Source: an uncultured Eggerthellaceae bacterium (GTDB lineage Bacteria; Actinomycetota; Coriobacteriia; Coriobacteriales; Eggerthellaceae). From it: DNA of 64,000 nucleotides. The position numbers and the translations under genes are program-made. Below are positions 1-8,143 of the stretch, piece by piece; the first letter of the stretch is position 1; each line of letters opens with the position of its first letter. Below the pieces are notes generated by a model that did not search any database, had not been told where the DNA came from, and worked only from the letters and a program-made list of their open reading frames with translations. Location: the NCBI GenBank assembly GCA_905234785.1, contig CAJOIP010000002.1, positions 1 through 64,000 on the forward strand. The letters run 5' to 3'.

Positions 1-1
1 C

Positions 2-718
2 ATGGCCGATGACTACAAGTACAAGCGCGTGTTGCTGAAGCTTTCAGGCGAGGCGCTTGCCGGCGATTTGGGGTACGGCATCGACCCGAAAGTCGTCGAT
101 GACCTCGCCGAGCAGATAGCCGAAGTCGTGAACGACGGCGTGCAGGTGGCGGTCGTGGTCGGCGGCGGCAACATCTTCCGCGGCTTGGCGGGTTCGGCCG
201 AGGGCATGGACCGCGCGCAGGCCGACTACATCGGCATGCTCGCCACGGTCATGAACTCGCTCGCCCTGCAAGACGCGTTCGAGCGCCACGGCATCGCGAG
301 CCGCGTGCAGTCGGCCATCAACATGCTGCAGGTCTCCGAGCCCTACATCCGCCGCCGCGCCGAACGGCACCTCGAGAAGGGGCGCGTCGTCATCCTGGCG
401 GCCGGCACGGGCAACCCCTACTTCACGACCGACACCACGGCGGCGCTGCGCGCGTGCGAGCTGAACGTCGATTGCCTTATGAAGGCGACGAAGGTCGACG
501 GCGTGTACGATTCCGACCCGAAGAAGAACCCCGACGCTAAGAAGTTCGACAACATCTCGTACATGGAAGTGCTGAACAGGGGCCTGAACGTCATGGACGC
601 CACGGCCACGTCGCTGTGCATGGACAACAACATGCCCATGATCGTGTTCGACCTCACGGTCAGCGGGAACATCGCCCGAGCCCTGAAGGGCGAGAACGTC
701 GGCACCACGGTGGAATAG
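2..718 (+). CDS. pyrH: UMP kinase
   Basis: Full-length [15 protein letters not shown] and GGGNIFRG amino-acid-kinase motifs; followed by frr. Confidence 0.97.
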   Translation: MADDYKYKRVLLKLSGEALAGDLGYGIDPKVVDDLAEQIAEVVNDGVQVAVVVGGGNIFRGLAGSAEGMDRAQADYIGMLATVMNSLALQDAFERHGIASRVQSAINMLQVSEPYIRRRAERHLEKGRVVILAAGTGNPYFTTDTTAALRACELNVDCLMKATKVDGVYDSDPKKNPDAKKFDNISYMEVLNRGLNVMDATATSLCMDNNMPMIVFDLTVSGNIARALKGENVGTTVE

Positions 719-727
719 GAGACGAGG

Positions 728-1288
728 ATGGATTACGAAGAGATCATGATGACCGCCGAGGAGCGCATGGAAAACGCCCTCGATGCCCTCGGGTCCGCGT
801 TTGCGGCCGTGCGCACGGGCCGAGCGAACGCGCGCGTGCTCGACCGCATCAAAGTCGACTACTACGGCGCTATGACGCCGATTAACCAGCTCGCAGGCGT
901 GAAGACGCCCGATGCGCGCCTGCTCGTCATCGAGCCGTGGGACAAAAGCGCGCTCAAGGCCATCGAGAAGGCCATCCAGGAAAGCGACCTGGGCGTGACG
1001 CCCAGCAACGACGGGGCCGTCATCCGCCTGCCGTTCCCCGAGCTCACCGAGGAGCGCCGTCGGGAACTCGCCAAGCAGTGCAAGGGTTATGCGGAAGATG
1101 CCCGCGTGTCGGTGCGCAACGCCCGCCGCGATGCCAACACCGCGCTTTCCAAGGCCGAGAAGGCAGCTGAGATCACCGAAGACGACTTGCGCGGCGGGGA
1201 GGCCGATGTGCAGAAGCTCACCGACAAGTACATCGCCAAGATCGACGACGCCTACAAGGCCAAAGAAGCCGAGCTGATGGAAGTGTAA
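728..1288 (+). CDS. frr: Ribosome recycling factor
   Basis: RTGRAN...LDRIKVDYYGAMTPINQLA motif; size 186 aa; pyrH-frr order. Confidence 0.97.
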   Translation: MDYEEIMMTAEERMENALDALGSAFAAVRTGRANARVLDRIKVDYYGAMTPINQLAGVKTPDARLLVIEPWDKSALKAIEKAIQESDLGVTPSNDGAVIRLPFPELTEERRRELAKQCKGYAEDARVSVRNARRDANTALSKAEKAAEITEDDLRGGEADVQKLTDKYIAKIDDAYKAKEAELMEV

Positions 1289-1298
1289 GGGGTTTCGC

Positions 1299-2066
1299 AT
1301 GTTCGCGAAACCGATTCAGGACATATACCCGAACCCGCCGGCTGGGCTCGACCCGCGCGCGCTCGACGAGGCGCGCGTGCCCAAGCACGTCGCCGTCATC
1401 ATGGACGGAAACGGCCGTTGGGCGAAGAAGCGCGCGCTCAACCGCCTTCGCGGCCACAAGGCCGGCATCGAGGCCGTGCGCGAGACCATCCGCGCGGCCA
1501 GCGATTCGGGTGTGCGGTACCTGACGATCTACTCGTTTTCAACCGAGAACTGGAAGCGCCCCGACGACGAGGTCGAGGGCCTGATGGAGCTCTTCGCGAA
1601 GACCATGCTCGCCGAGGTCGACGGCCTTCACGAAGAGCACGTCCGCGTGAAGACGATCGGTGACATGTCGCGGCTTCCGGCAGACACGCGCGAGGCGTTC
1701 GAGGAAGCATGGGAGAAGACGCGCGACAACGACGGCATGACGCTCGTCGTGGCCGTCAACTACGGCTCGCGCCAGGAAATCCTGCATGCTGTCGAGCGCA
1801 TTGCCGAGAAGGCGGCGGCCGACGGGGCCGTTCCCGCCATCACCGAGGAAGCGTTCGAACGTGGGCTCTACACCGCCGACATTCCCGACCCCGAGCTGCT
1901 CATCCGCACGTCGGGCGAGATGCGCGTGTCGAATTTCCTGCTCTGGCAACTCGCGTACACCGAGTTCTACTGCACCGACGTGCTCTGGCCCGATTTCGAC
2001 CGCTACGAGTTTCTGCGGGCGCTGCTAACCTATCAGCAGCGCGACCGCCGTTTCGGGGCGGTGTAG
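1299..2066 (+). CDS. uppS: Isoprenyl (undecaprenyl) diphosphate synthase
   Basis: HVAVIMDGNGRWAKKR, YSFSTENWKRP, IRTSGEMRVSNFLLWQ motifs. Confidence 0.96.
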   Translation: MFAKPIQDIYPNPPAGLDPRALDEARVPKHVAVIMDGNGRWAKKRALNRLRGHKAGIEAVRETIRAASDSGVRYLTIYSFSTENWKRPDDEVEGLMELFAKTMLAEVDGLHEEHVRVKTIGDMSRLPADTREAFEEAWEKTRDNDGMTLVVAVNYGSRQEILHAVERIAEKAAADGAVPAITEEAFERGLYTADIPDPELLIRTSGEMRVSNFLLWQLAYTEFYCTDVLWPDFDRYEFLRALLTYQQRDRRFGAV

Positions 2067-2069
2067 CGC

Positions 2070-3086
2070 ATGGCCGAGCGGTTCGACGAAGAGCTTGAGG
2101 AGCGCCAAACGGTTCGCAGGCGCCGGAGGGCGGCCGAGCAGGCCGAGCCTCAATTCGCGCCCGAGCCGCTGAAGACGACGCGCACGGGCGAGCCGAAGGA
2201 AACGAAGCACCGCGCCCGCAAGGTGAAGGAGAAGGCGTACGAGAAGACGCCCGAGCGCTTCAAGAACGCAAGCTCCTTCCAGGTGAGGTTGCGCACGGGC
2301 ATCGTGTACGTGGGCCTCAACGTCATCTGCATCCTGCTCAGCGACATCACGACCATGCTCATCCTGGCGGCGACGGCGGGCGTGTGCGCGGGCGAGTTCT
2401 ATTACATGCTGCGCTCCGACGCGAAGATGCCCAACGAGTTCATCGGCGTCATCGCCGCCGTGATGTATCCCGTTTCCGCGTACTTCCTCGGGGTGATCGG
2501 CTTGCTGTACGTCACGCTCGCGTTCCTGCTGGCCGTCACCATATGGTACGTGTACTGGCTGCGCGCCCGCGTGTCAGACGTGGGCGTGTGCCTGTTCGGC
2601 GCCATGTACACGGGCTTGCAGCTGTCGGGCCTGCTGTTCATCCGCATGGCCGTCGGCGGCATTTGGAGCGGCGTACTCGTGCTCGTCATCTTCGCGAGCA
2701 TCTGGTTCAACGACGCCGGGGCTTACCTCGTCGGCTCCCGCATCGGCAAGCACAAGCTCGCGCCGCGCACGTCTCCCAACAAGAGCTGGGAGGGCTTCAT
2801 CTTCGGGCTCATCGTGTCGATGGGGTTCTGGTGCATCCTGCTGGTTATCCCAGGCGTACATATCGAGCTGTGGCAATGCCTCGTCTTCGGGTTGGTCTGC
2901 GGCCTCACGAGCGTGCTCGGCGACTTGTGCGAGAGCCGCATCAAGCGCTCGGTTGGCTTCAAGGATTCCGGCACCATCATGCCCGGCCACGGCGGCCTGT
3001 TCGACCGCTGCGATTCGCTCATGCCCACGGCTGTGGCTTCCGCCCTCCTCCTGTTCGGAGCCGGCTGCCTGCCGATGCCGTTCTAA
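2070..3086 (+). CDS. cdsA: Phosphatidate cytidylyltransferase
   Basis: Multi-TM protein with SPNKSWEGFIFG and C-terminal KRSVGFKDSGTIMPGHGGLFDRCDS signature; charged N-terminal extension. Confidence 0.95.
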   Translation: MAERFDEELEERQTVRRRRRAAEQAEPQFAPEPLKTTRTGEPKETKHRARKVKEKAYEKTPERFKNASSFQVRLRTGIVYVGLNVICILLSDITTMLILAATAGVCAGEFYYMLRSDAKMPNEFIGVIAAVMYPVSAYFLGVIGLLYVTLAFLLAVTIWYVYWLRARVSDVGVCLFGAMYTGLQLSGLLFIRMAVGGIWSGVLVLVIFASIWFNDAGAYLVGSRIGKHKLAPRTSPNKSWEGFIFGLIVSMGFWCILLVIPGVHIELWQCLVFGLVCGLTSVLGDLCESRIKRSVGFKDSGTIMPGHGGLFDRCDSLMPTAVASALLLFGAGCLPMPF

Positions 3087-3098
3087 GCGCGGCGTAGC

Positions 3099-4364
3099 TT
3101 ACAGGTTGTCGTGGAATATGTGGCAAGCCTTGCCGGCGCGCTTGGCTTCGTACAGAGCGTCATCGGCATGCTTCACTGCCTCGTCGACGTCCAATCCATC
3201 CTTCTGAGACGAAACGCCGATGCTCGCCGTCAGCATGATGGGGCACTTCTCGTCCGTCCATTCCTGAAGCGTGCGCTGGAACTCGTGCAGGTTGTCGTCT
3301 TCGACGAGCTCGCTTGCCTTGTTCGAGACCACGACGATGAACTCGTCGCCGCCCCAGCGGATGACCGGGCAGTTAGGGAAGCACTTGTGAAGCGCGCCGG
3401 TCGTGACGAGCAGCGCGTTGTCGCCTTCGTCGTGGCCGCTGCCGTCGTTGATGTCCTTGAAGTTGTCGAGGTCGACGAGCACGAACGACACCGGGCCTTC
3501 GTCTTTGTGCTCCTCGAGGTACTCGTAGAAATAGCGGCGGTTGTACAGGCCGGTGAGGTAGTCGGTGCGGGCGTTCAGCCATGCCAGGTGCTTCAGCTCG
3601 CGCTCGACTGTGACATCGTGCGCGAAACCTGACGTGCCCAGGATCGTGCCGTCTTCGTCGTAGATGGGCGTCTTGTACGTGTCGAACGTGCGGATCTCGC
3701 CATGCGTGCTGACGAGCTCGTCGCATCGCGTCGTGGTGCCGGCGTTGATGGCCACGTTGTCGGATTCCTGGCACGTGAGCTCCGCCTTGTCCCAGTCTTC
3801 CTTGGGAACGCTCCAAATGTAGTTGTGGAATTGGCCGGTCACGTCTTCGCGGGTCTTGCCGACGATGTCGCAGAAATACGAGTTCACCTTCACGTGCTCG
3901 CCGTCGATGGCTTTGAACCAGATCATCTCGGGGGCGGAGTCGATCAGCGTGTCGAGGTACGCGCCCGTGATGTACGAATCGGCTTGATCCTTCGCGAGCT
4001 TCACGACGTTGCCGAACTCGAATTCAGCGCAAGAGGGGGAAAGCGGGGCAGGCCAGAGCGCGTCGACGAGCGCGAATTGCCCGGGCGTCCAGCCGGCGAT
4101 GTCGCCGTGCGATACGACGAGCGCGAGTCCGCGGTAGCCGTGCTTGCCCTCGTGCGTGGCAGCGGAGAGCTCTTCGAGCGAAACGCCTCCGAGCGCATCG
4201 AACGCGGCGATGACGACGGAGCACGACCGCGCGACCTCGAGGTCGACTGCGTCTGCGCGTTCGAATTCGAACGTGAAGCGATGTGGCGCCGCCTGCGACT
4301 CGATGGCGCTTGCGACGGAGTCCTCGAGCCCGAATAACGCGATTCTGAGCGTGCGGTTGTACAT
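3099..4364 (-). CDS. Diguanylate cyclase: degenerate receiver-like N-terminus, PAS domain and GGDEF domain
   Basis: Intact RWGGDEF motif and TDYLTGLYNRRYF; PAS-like SAPEMIWFKAIDGEHVKVN...; start taken as ATG at 4364 (MYNRTLRI); ORF open to 4538. Confidence 0.9.
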   Translation of the reverse strand: MYNRTLRIALFGLEDSVASAIESQAAPHRFTFEFERADAVDLEVARSCSVVIAAFDALGGVSLEELSAATHEGKHGYRGLALVVSHGDIAGWTPGQFALVDALWPAPLSPSCAEFEFGNVVKLAKDQADSYITGAYLDTLIDSAPEMIWFKAIDGEHVKVNSYFCDIVGKTREDVTGQFHNYIWSVPKEDWDKAELTCQESDNVAINAGTTTRCDELVSTHGEIRTFDTYKTPIYDEDGTILGTSGFAHDVTVERELKHLAWLNARTDYLTGLYNRRYFYEYLEEHKDEGPVSFVLVDLDNFKDINDGSGHDEGDNALLVTTGALHKCFPNCPVIRWGGDEFIVVVSNKASELVEDDNLHEFQRTLQEWTDEKCPIMLTASIGVSSQKDGLDVDEAVKHADDALYEAKRAGKACHIFHDNL

Positions 4365-4528
4365 GGAACACCCCTCGTCGGTTCTGTAGTTTATGCAGGA
4401 AACCATCATACACTTATATTCTGAAAAGTAGTCGAGTGCGCAGCCGATGCCCTCAAGTGTTTCGTTTCTGATGATTTCAGGTTGGCTGTTCGTAGGCTGC
4501 CATTTTTTAAAAGCACGTGGGCGATATA

Positions 4529-4560
4529 CAATGCGCATGGCTGCGCATTGCGCATGCGCA
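4529..4560. promoter_or_regulatory. Overlapping palindromes just downstream of a candidate dxr promoter
   Basis: CAATGCGCA-tggc-TGCGCATTG (9-bp arms) followed by the 12-bp palindrome TGCGCATGCGCA; overlaps TATACAAT-like -10. Confidence 0.5.
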
Positions 4561-4589
4561 GCGCTCAGGCGTAAATCGGAGGTGTTCTC

Positions 4590-5771
4590 ATGGTGCGCAA
4601 CATCGCGCTTCTCGGCTCAACGGGCTCGATTGGCACGCAAACCCTCGACGTCGCGCGACGCCATTCCGACAAGGTGAAGGTCGTCGCATTGGCGGCCGGC
4701 CGGCGCGGTGCAGAGGCATTTGCGCAGGCGGAGGAATTCGGCGCGCGTTTCGTGGCGCTCGGGCACGAGGCGCCCGGGTTGGAGGTTCCCGCCGGTGTGG
4801 ACGTCGCGTATGGCGCGCAGGCGGTCGCGGACCTCGTCGCGCTTCCCGAGGTCGACGTCGTCGTGAACGCGCTTGTGGGCGCGGCGGGCTTGCGGGCCAG
4901 CTACGAGACGCTGCGCGCAGGCAAGGTACTGGCGCTCGCCAACAAGGAATCGCTCGTGGTGGGCGGCGACCTCATCATGCCGCTTGCAGCACAGGTCGAC
5001 GAGCAGCGCCGAGCAGCCGGGCTCGCGCCTGCCCATGGGCCTGCCGGCGCGCTCATGCCCATCGACTCGGAGCACGGCGCGATTTACCAGTGCCTCATCG
5101 GCGAGGCGAGGCGGGAAGTGTCGCGGTTGTGGGTGACGGCATCGGGCGGCCCGTTCAGGGGGCGCACGCGCGACGAGCTGCGCGACATCACGGCGGCGCA
5201 GGCGCTCGCTCACCCCACGTGGAACATGGGGCCGAAGATCACGATCGACTCGTCAACGCTCATGAACAAGGGGCTCGAGGTCATCGAGGCTCATCACCTG
5301 TTCGACATGCCCTACGACCGCATCAGCGTCGTCGTGCAGCCGCAAAGCGCCATCCATTCCATGGTGGAGTTCTCCGACGGCTCGGTGAAGGCTCATTTGG
5401 GGACGACGGACATGCGCATCCCCATCCAGTACGCGCTGTCGTACCCCGAGCGCTGGGACGCGCCCGTCGAGCCGCTCGATTTCACGGCGCTGGGAAGCTT
5501 GGGGTTCGCCGCTCCCGACATCGAGACGTTCAAGTGCTTGGCGCTTGCGCGTGCGGCAGGCGAGCGCGGCGGCACGCTGCCCTGCGCTATGAACGCCGCC
5601 AACGAGGTTGCGGTTGCCGCGTTCCTCGAGGGGAAGGGCTCGTATCTGGGCATTGCCGAATGCGTCGAGGCGGTCATGGAAGCGCACGACGTGCAGGCGG
5701 TCGAGTCAATCGAGCAGCTTCTCGAAATCGACGCCTGGGCCCGCCGCGCAGCGTCCGAGAACGTAAGTTAA
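4590..5771 (+). CDS. dxr: 1-deoxy-D-xylulose-5-phosphate reductoisomerase
   Basis: LLGSTGSIGTQTLDV, ALANKESLVVGG, DSEHGAIYQCL, MNAANEVAVAAFL motifs. Confidence 0.97.
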   Translation: MVRNIALLGSTGSIGTQTLDVARRHSDKVKVVALAAGRRGAEAFAQAEEFGARFVALGHEAPGLEVPAGVDVAYGAQAVADLVALPEVDVVVNALVGAAGLRASYETLRAGKVLALANKESLVVGGDLIMPLAAQVDEQRRAAGLAPAHGPAGALMPIDSEHGAIYQCLIGEARREVSRLWVTASGGPFRGRTRDELRDITAAQALAHPTWNMGPKITIDSSTLMNKGLEVIEAHHLFDMPYDRISVVVQPQSAIHSMVEFSDGSVKAHLGTTDMRIPIQYALSYPERWDAPVEPLDFTALGSLGFAAPDIETFKCLALARAAGERGGTLPCAMNAANEVAVAAFLEGKGSYLGIAECVEAVMEAHDVQAVESIEQLLEIDAWARRAASENVS

Positions 5772-5826
5772 GTGGCGTTTTCCAACCGTTGAGTTTCGCC
5801 TGAAGCGCTCGCTTATAATGGAGCGC

Positions 5827-6936
5827 ATGGATATCCTGCTCACAGTGCTTTCGGCGGTCGTCGTGCTCGCGTTCCTCGTGTTCATTCACGAGGGCGGGCA
5901 TTTCGTGGCAGCGCGCGCGTTCGGCGTGCGCGTCACCGAGTTCATGATCGGCCTTCCCGGCCCGAGCGCCGGCGTGAAGCGCGGCGAGACCACATTCGGG
6001 GTCACGGCCGTTCCCCTTGGCGGATATGCGCGCGTATGCGGTATGGAGCCGGGCGAGATGAGCCCGTATTTGCAGGCTGTCATGACAAGCGTGTACGCCC
6101 GCGGAACGGCGCTCATGGAAGACGTCGCGCGCGATTGCGGCATTTCCGATGACGAGGCGTACGAAGCGCTCGAGGAGCTAGTCGAATGGGGCACGGTCAC
6201 CGGGCCCAAGAAAACCGACGAGTACAACATGTACCGCACGCCTGGCTTCAAGCCGACAGGGCGCATGCGCCGCAAGGCCCTTCAGGCCGGAATCGAGGCG
6301 CCCGTGTACGCCGAAGGCCAGCCGCGCCCGCTGGACGATCCGGTCGAGGCGTTCAAGCGGGAGTATTCCCAGCAGTACCGCTCGCTTCCGTTCTGGAAGC
6401 GCACGGTCATCCTCGTGGCGGGGCCTGGCGTGAACCTGTTGTTCGCCATTTTGGCGTTCGTGCTCATCTACTCCGTCATCGGGTTCGACTACCAAGACGC
6501 CGCGACGGGCGACGTTTCGCACATCACCGTATCGCCCTTGCGCGCCGTCCAAGCCGGGTTCATGTACATCGGCATGGTCGTGCAGGCCGTTGCGGGCCTG
6601 TTCAACCCCCAAACCGCCGCCGAGACGGTCTCGCAATCGACGAGCGTCGTCGGCATCGCCGTCATGTCGCGCAACGCGTTCGAGGCGGGCCTCACCGACG
6701 CGCTGTTCTTCACGGCGATGCTCTCGGTATCGCTCGGCGTCATGAACATGCTGCCCATTCCACCGCTCGATGGCGGCAAGTTCGTCATCGAGGTGTACCA
6801 GCGCATCCGCCGCAAGGTCGTGTCGCTGCGCGTCGTGAACTACGTATCGTGGGCGGGTGTGGCCCTGTTCACGCTGTTCTTCATCGTCATGATGAACCAG
6901 GACATTCAACGATTCGTTTTCGGAAACTGGGGTTAG
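5827..6936 (+). CDS. rseP: RseP-like M50 site-2 metalloprotease, apparently PDZ-less with a cytoplasmic insert
   Basis: FIHEGGHFVAAR (HExxH), PLGGYARVCGM, NMLPIPPLDGGK motifs; dxr-rseP-ispG order; ATG 5827 chosen because TATAAT lies at 5814-5819. Confidence 0.9.
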   Translation: MDILLTVLSAVVVLAFLVFIHEGGHFVAARAFGVRVTEFMIGLPGPSAGVKRGETTFGVTAVPLGGYARVCGMEPGEMSPYLQAVMTSVYARGTALMEDVARDCGISDDEAYEALEELVEWGTVTGPKKTDEYNMYRTPGFKPTGRMRRKALQAGIEAPVYAEGQPRPLDDPVEAFKREYSQQYRSLPFWKRTVILVAGPGVNLLFAILAFVLIYSVIGFDYQDAATGDVSHITVSPLRAVQAGFMYIGMVVQAVAGLFNPQTAAETVSQSTSVVGIAVMSRNAFEAGLTDALFFTAMLSVSLGVMNMLPIPPLDGGKFVIEVYQRIRRKVVSLRVVNYVSWAGVALFTLFFIVMMNQDIQRFVFGNWG

Positions 6937-7040
6937 CGCTGTCCTGGCATTCCGCCTCGGCTTTCAAGCATCGCTCGCGGTGCGAAGGCCGCTACGCTTA
7001 AGCTTTCAAGCCGGTTCGGGGCACCAGGACAACGCTAACC
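6931..7040. repeat. Long intergenic inverted repeat (17-bp arms, 16/17 complementary)
   Basis: GGTTAGCGCTGTCCTGG (6931-6947) vs CCAGGACAACGCTAACC (7024-7040). Confidence 0.8.
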
Positions 7041-7042
7041 GA

Positions 7043-7048
7043 TACAAT
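7043..7048 (+). promoter_or_regulatory. Candidate -10 box of ispG (TACAAT)
   Basis: TACAAT 6 nt upstream of the ATG at 7055. Confidence 0.5.
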
Positions 7049-7054
7049 GGGCCC

Positions 7055-8143
7055 ATGAGATTGGCTCTTGCGGGAGGAGATGCTTTGAAGCCGAACGAGC
7101 ATACGCGCCAAGTGCGGGTCGGGTCGGTGCCGATGGGCGGAGGCGCGCCCGTCGTCGTGCAGTCGATGCTGAACATGCCGCCAGACGATGTCGAGGCGAA
7201 CCTGCGCCAAATCGAGGCGCTTGCGGAAGCAGGCTGCGAGATCGTGCGCATGGCCATTCCGAACCGCGCGAGCCTCGGCACGTTCGAGGCGGTTTGCGCG
7301 CGCTCGCCGCTTCCCGTGGTGGCCGACGTGCATTTCGACCCCGTCATCGCCATCGAGGCTGCACGGCGCGGCGCCGCGAAGCTGCGCATAAACCCCGGAA
7401 ACGTCGGCGGCCTCGAAGCGACCGAGCCCATCCTCGACGCGGCAGGCGAAGCGGGCATTCCCATCCGCATCGGCGTGAACGCAGGGTCGCTCGACCAGGA
7501 GCTTGCCGCGCGCGCCGACCTTTCGCTTCCCGAGAAGCTGGCGGCATCGGCGGCGCAATATGCCAGCTTCTGCGAGGAATACGGGTTCTGCGACCTCGTC
7601 ATTTCCGCGAAGGCGCACGACGTCATGACCACGGTGAGCACGTACCGGCTGCTCGCTCGCGAACTTCCGCACATTCCGCTGCACATCGGCATAACCGAGG
7701 CGGGCACGCAGTTCCAGGGCATCGTGAAGTCTGCGAGCGGTTTGGGCATCCTGCTCGAAGAGGGCATCGGCGACACCATGCGCATATCGCTGACCGACGA
7801 CCCCGTGAACGAGATCCGCGCCTGCTGGGCGCTTCTGGCCGCACTCGATTTGCGTCGCCGCGGCCCGGAAATCATAAGCTGCCCGACGTGCGGACGTTGC
7901 CAGGTGAACCTGATAGAATTGGCCGGGCAGGTGGAAGAGCGCCTGCGCGCCGTGAAGGCGCCCGTGAAGGTCGCCGTCATGGGCTGCGTGGTGAACGGGC
8001 CAGGCGAAGCGCGCGATGCCGATATCGGCGTTGCGTGCGGAGCGGGCTCGGGCGCCGTGTTCGCAAAGGGAGAAGTCGTCCGCAAGGTCGCCGAAGCCGA
8101 CATCGTGGACGCGTTGATGGAAGAGATTGGAAAACTGCAATGA
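7055..8143 (+). CDS. ispG: 4-hydroxy-3-methylbut-2-en-1-yl diphosphate synthase (flavodoxin)
   Basis: QVRVGSVPMGGGAPVVVQSM, SCPTCGRC, MGCVVNGPGEARDADIG motifs; alternative TTG start at 7085 preceded by GGGAGGAG. Confidence 0.95.
   Translation: MRLALAGGDALKPNEHTRQVRVGSVPMGGGAPVVVQSMLNMPPDDVEANLRQIEALAEAGCEIVRMAIPNRASLGTFEAVCARSPLPVVADVHFDPVIAIEAARRGAAKLRINPGNVGGLEATEPILDAAGEAGIPIRIGVNAGSLDQELAARADLSLPEKLAASAAQYASFCEEYGFCDLVISAKAHDVMTTVSTYRLLARELPHIPLHIGITEAGTQFQGIVKSASGLGILLEEGIGDTMRISLTDDPVNEIRACWALLAALDLRRRGPEIISCPTCGRCQVNLIELAGQVEERLRAVKAPVKVAVMGCVVNGPGEARDADIGVACGAGSGAVFAKGEVVRKVAEADIVDALMEEIGKLQ

Noticed and set aside
7294-8139. N-terminal half of the 864-aa ORF ending at 9888
   Set aside because: Out-of-frame translation of ispG fused by chance to proS; true start is ATG 8140 (MNILRMSKWYAPT)
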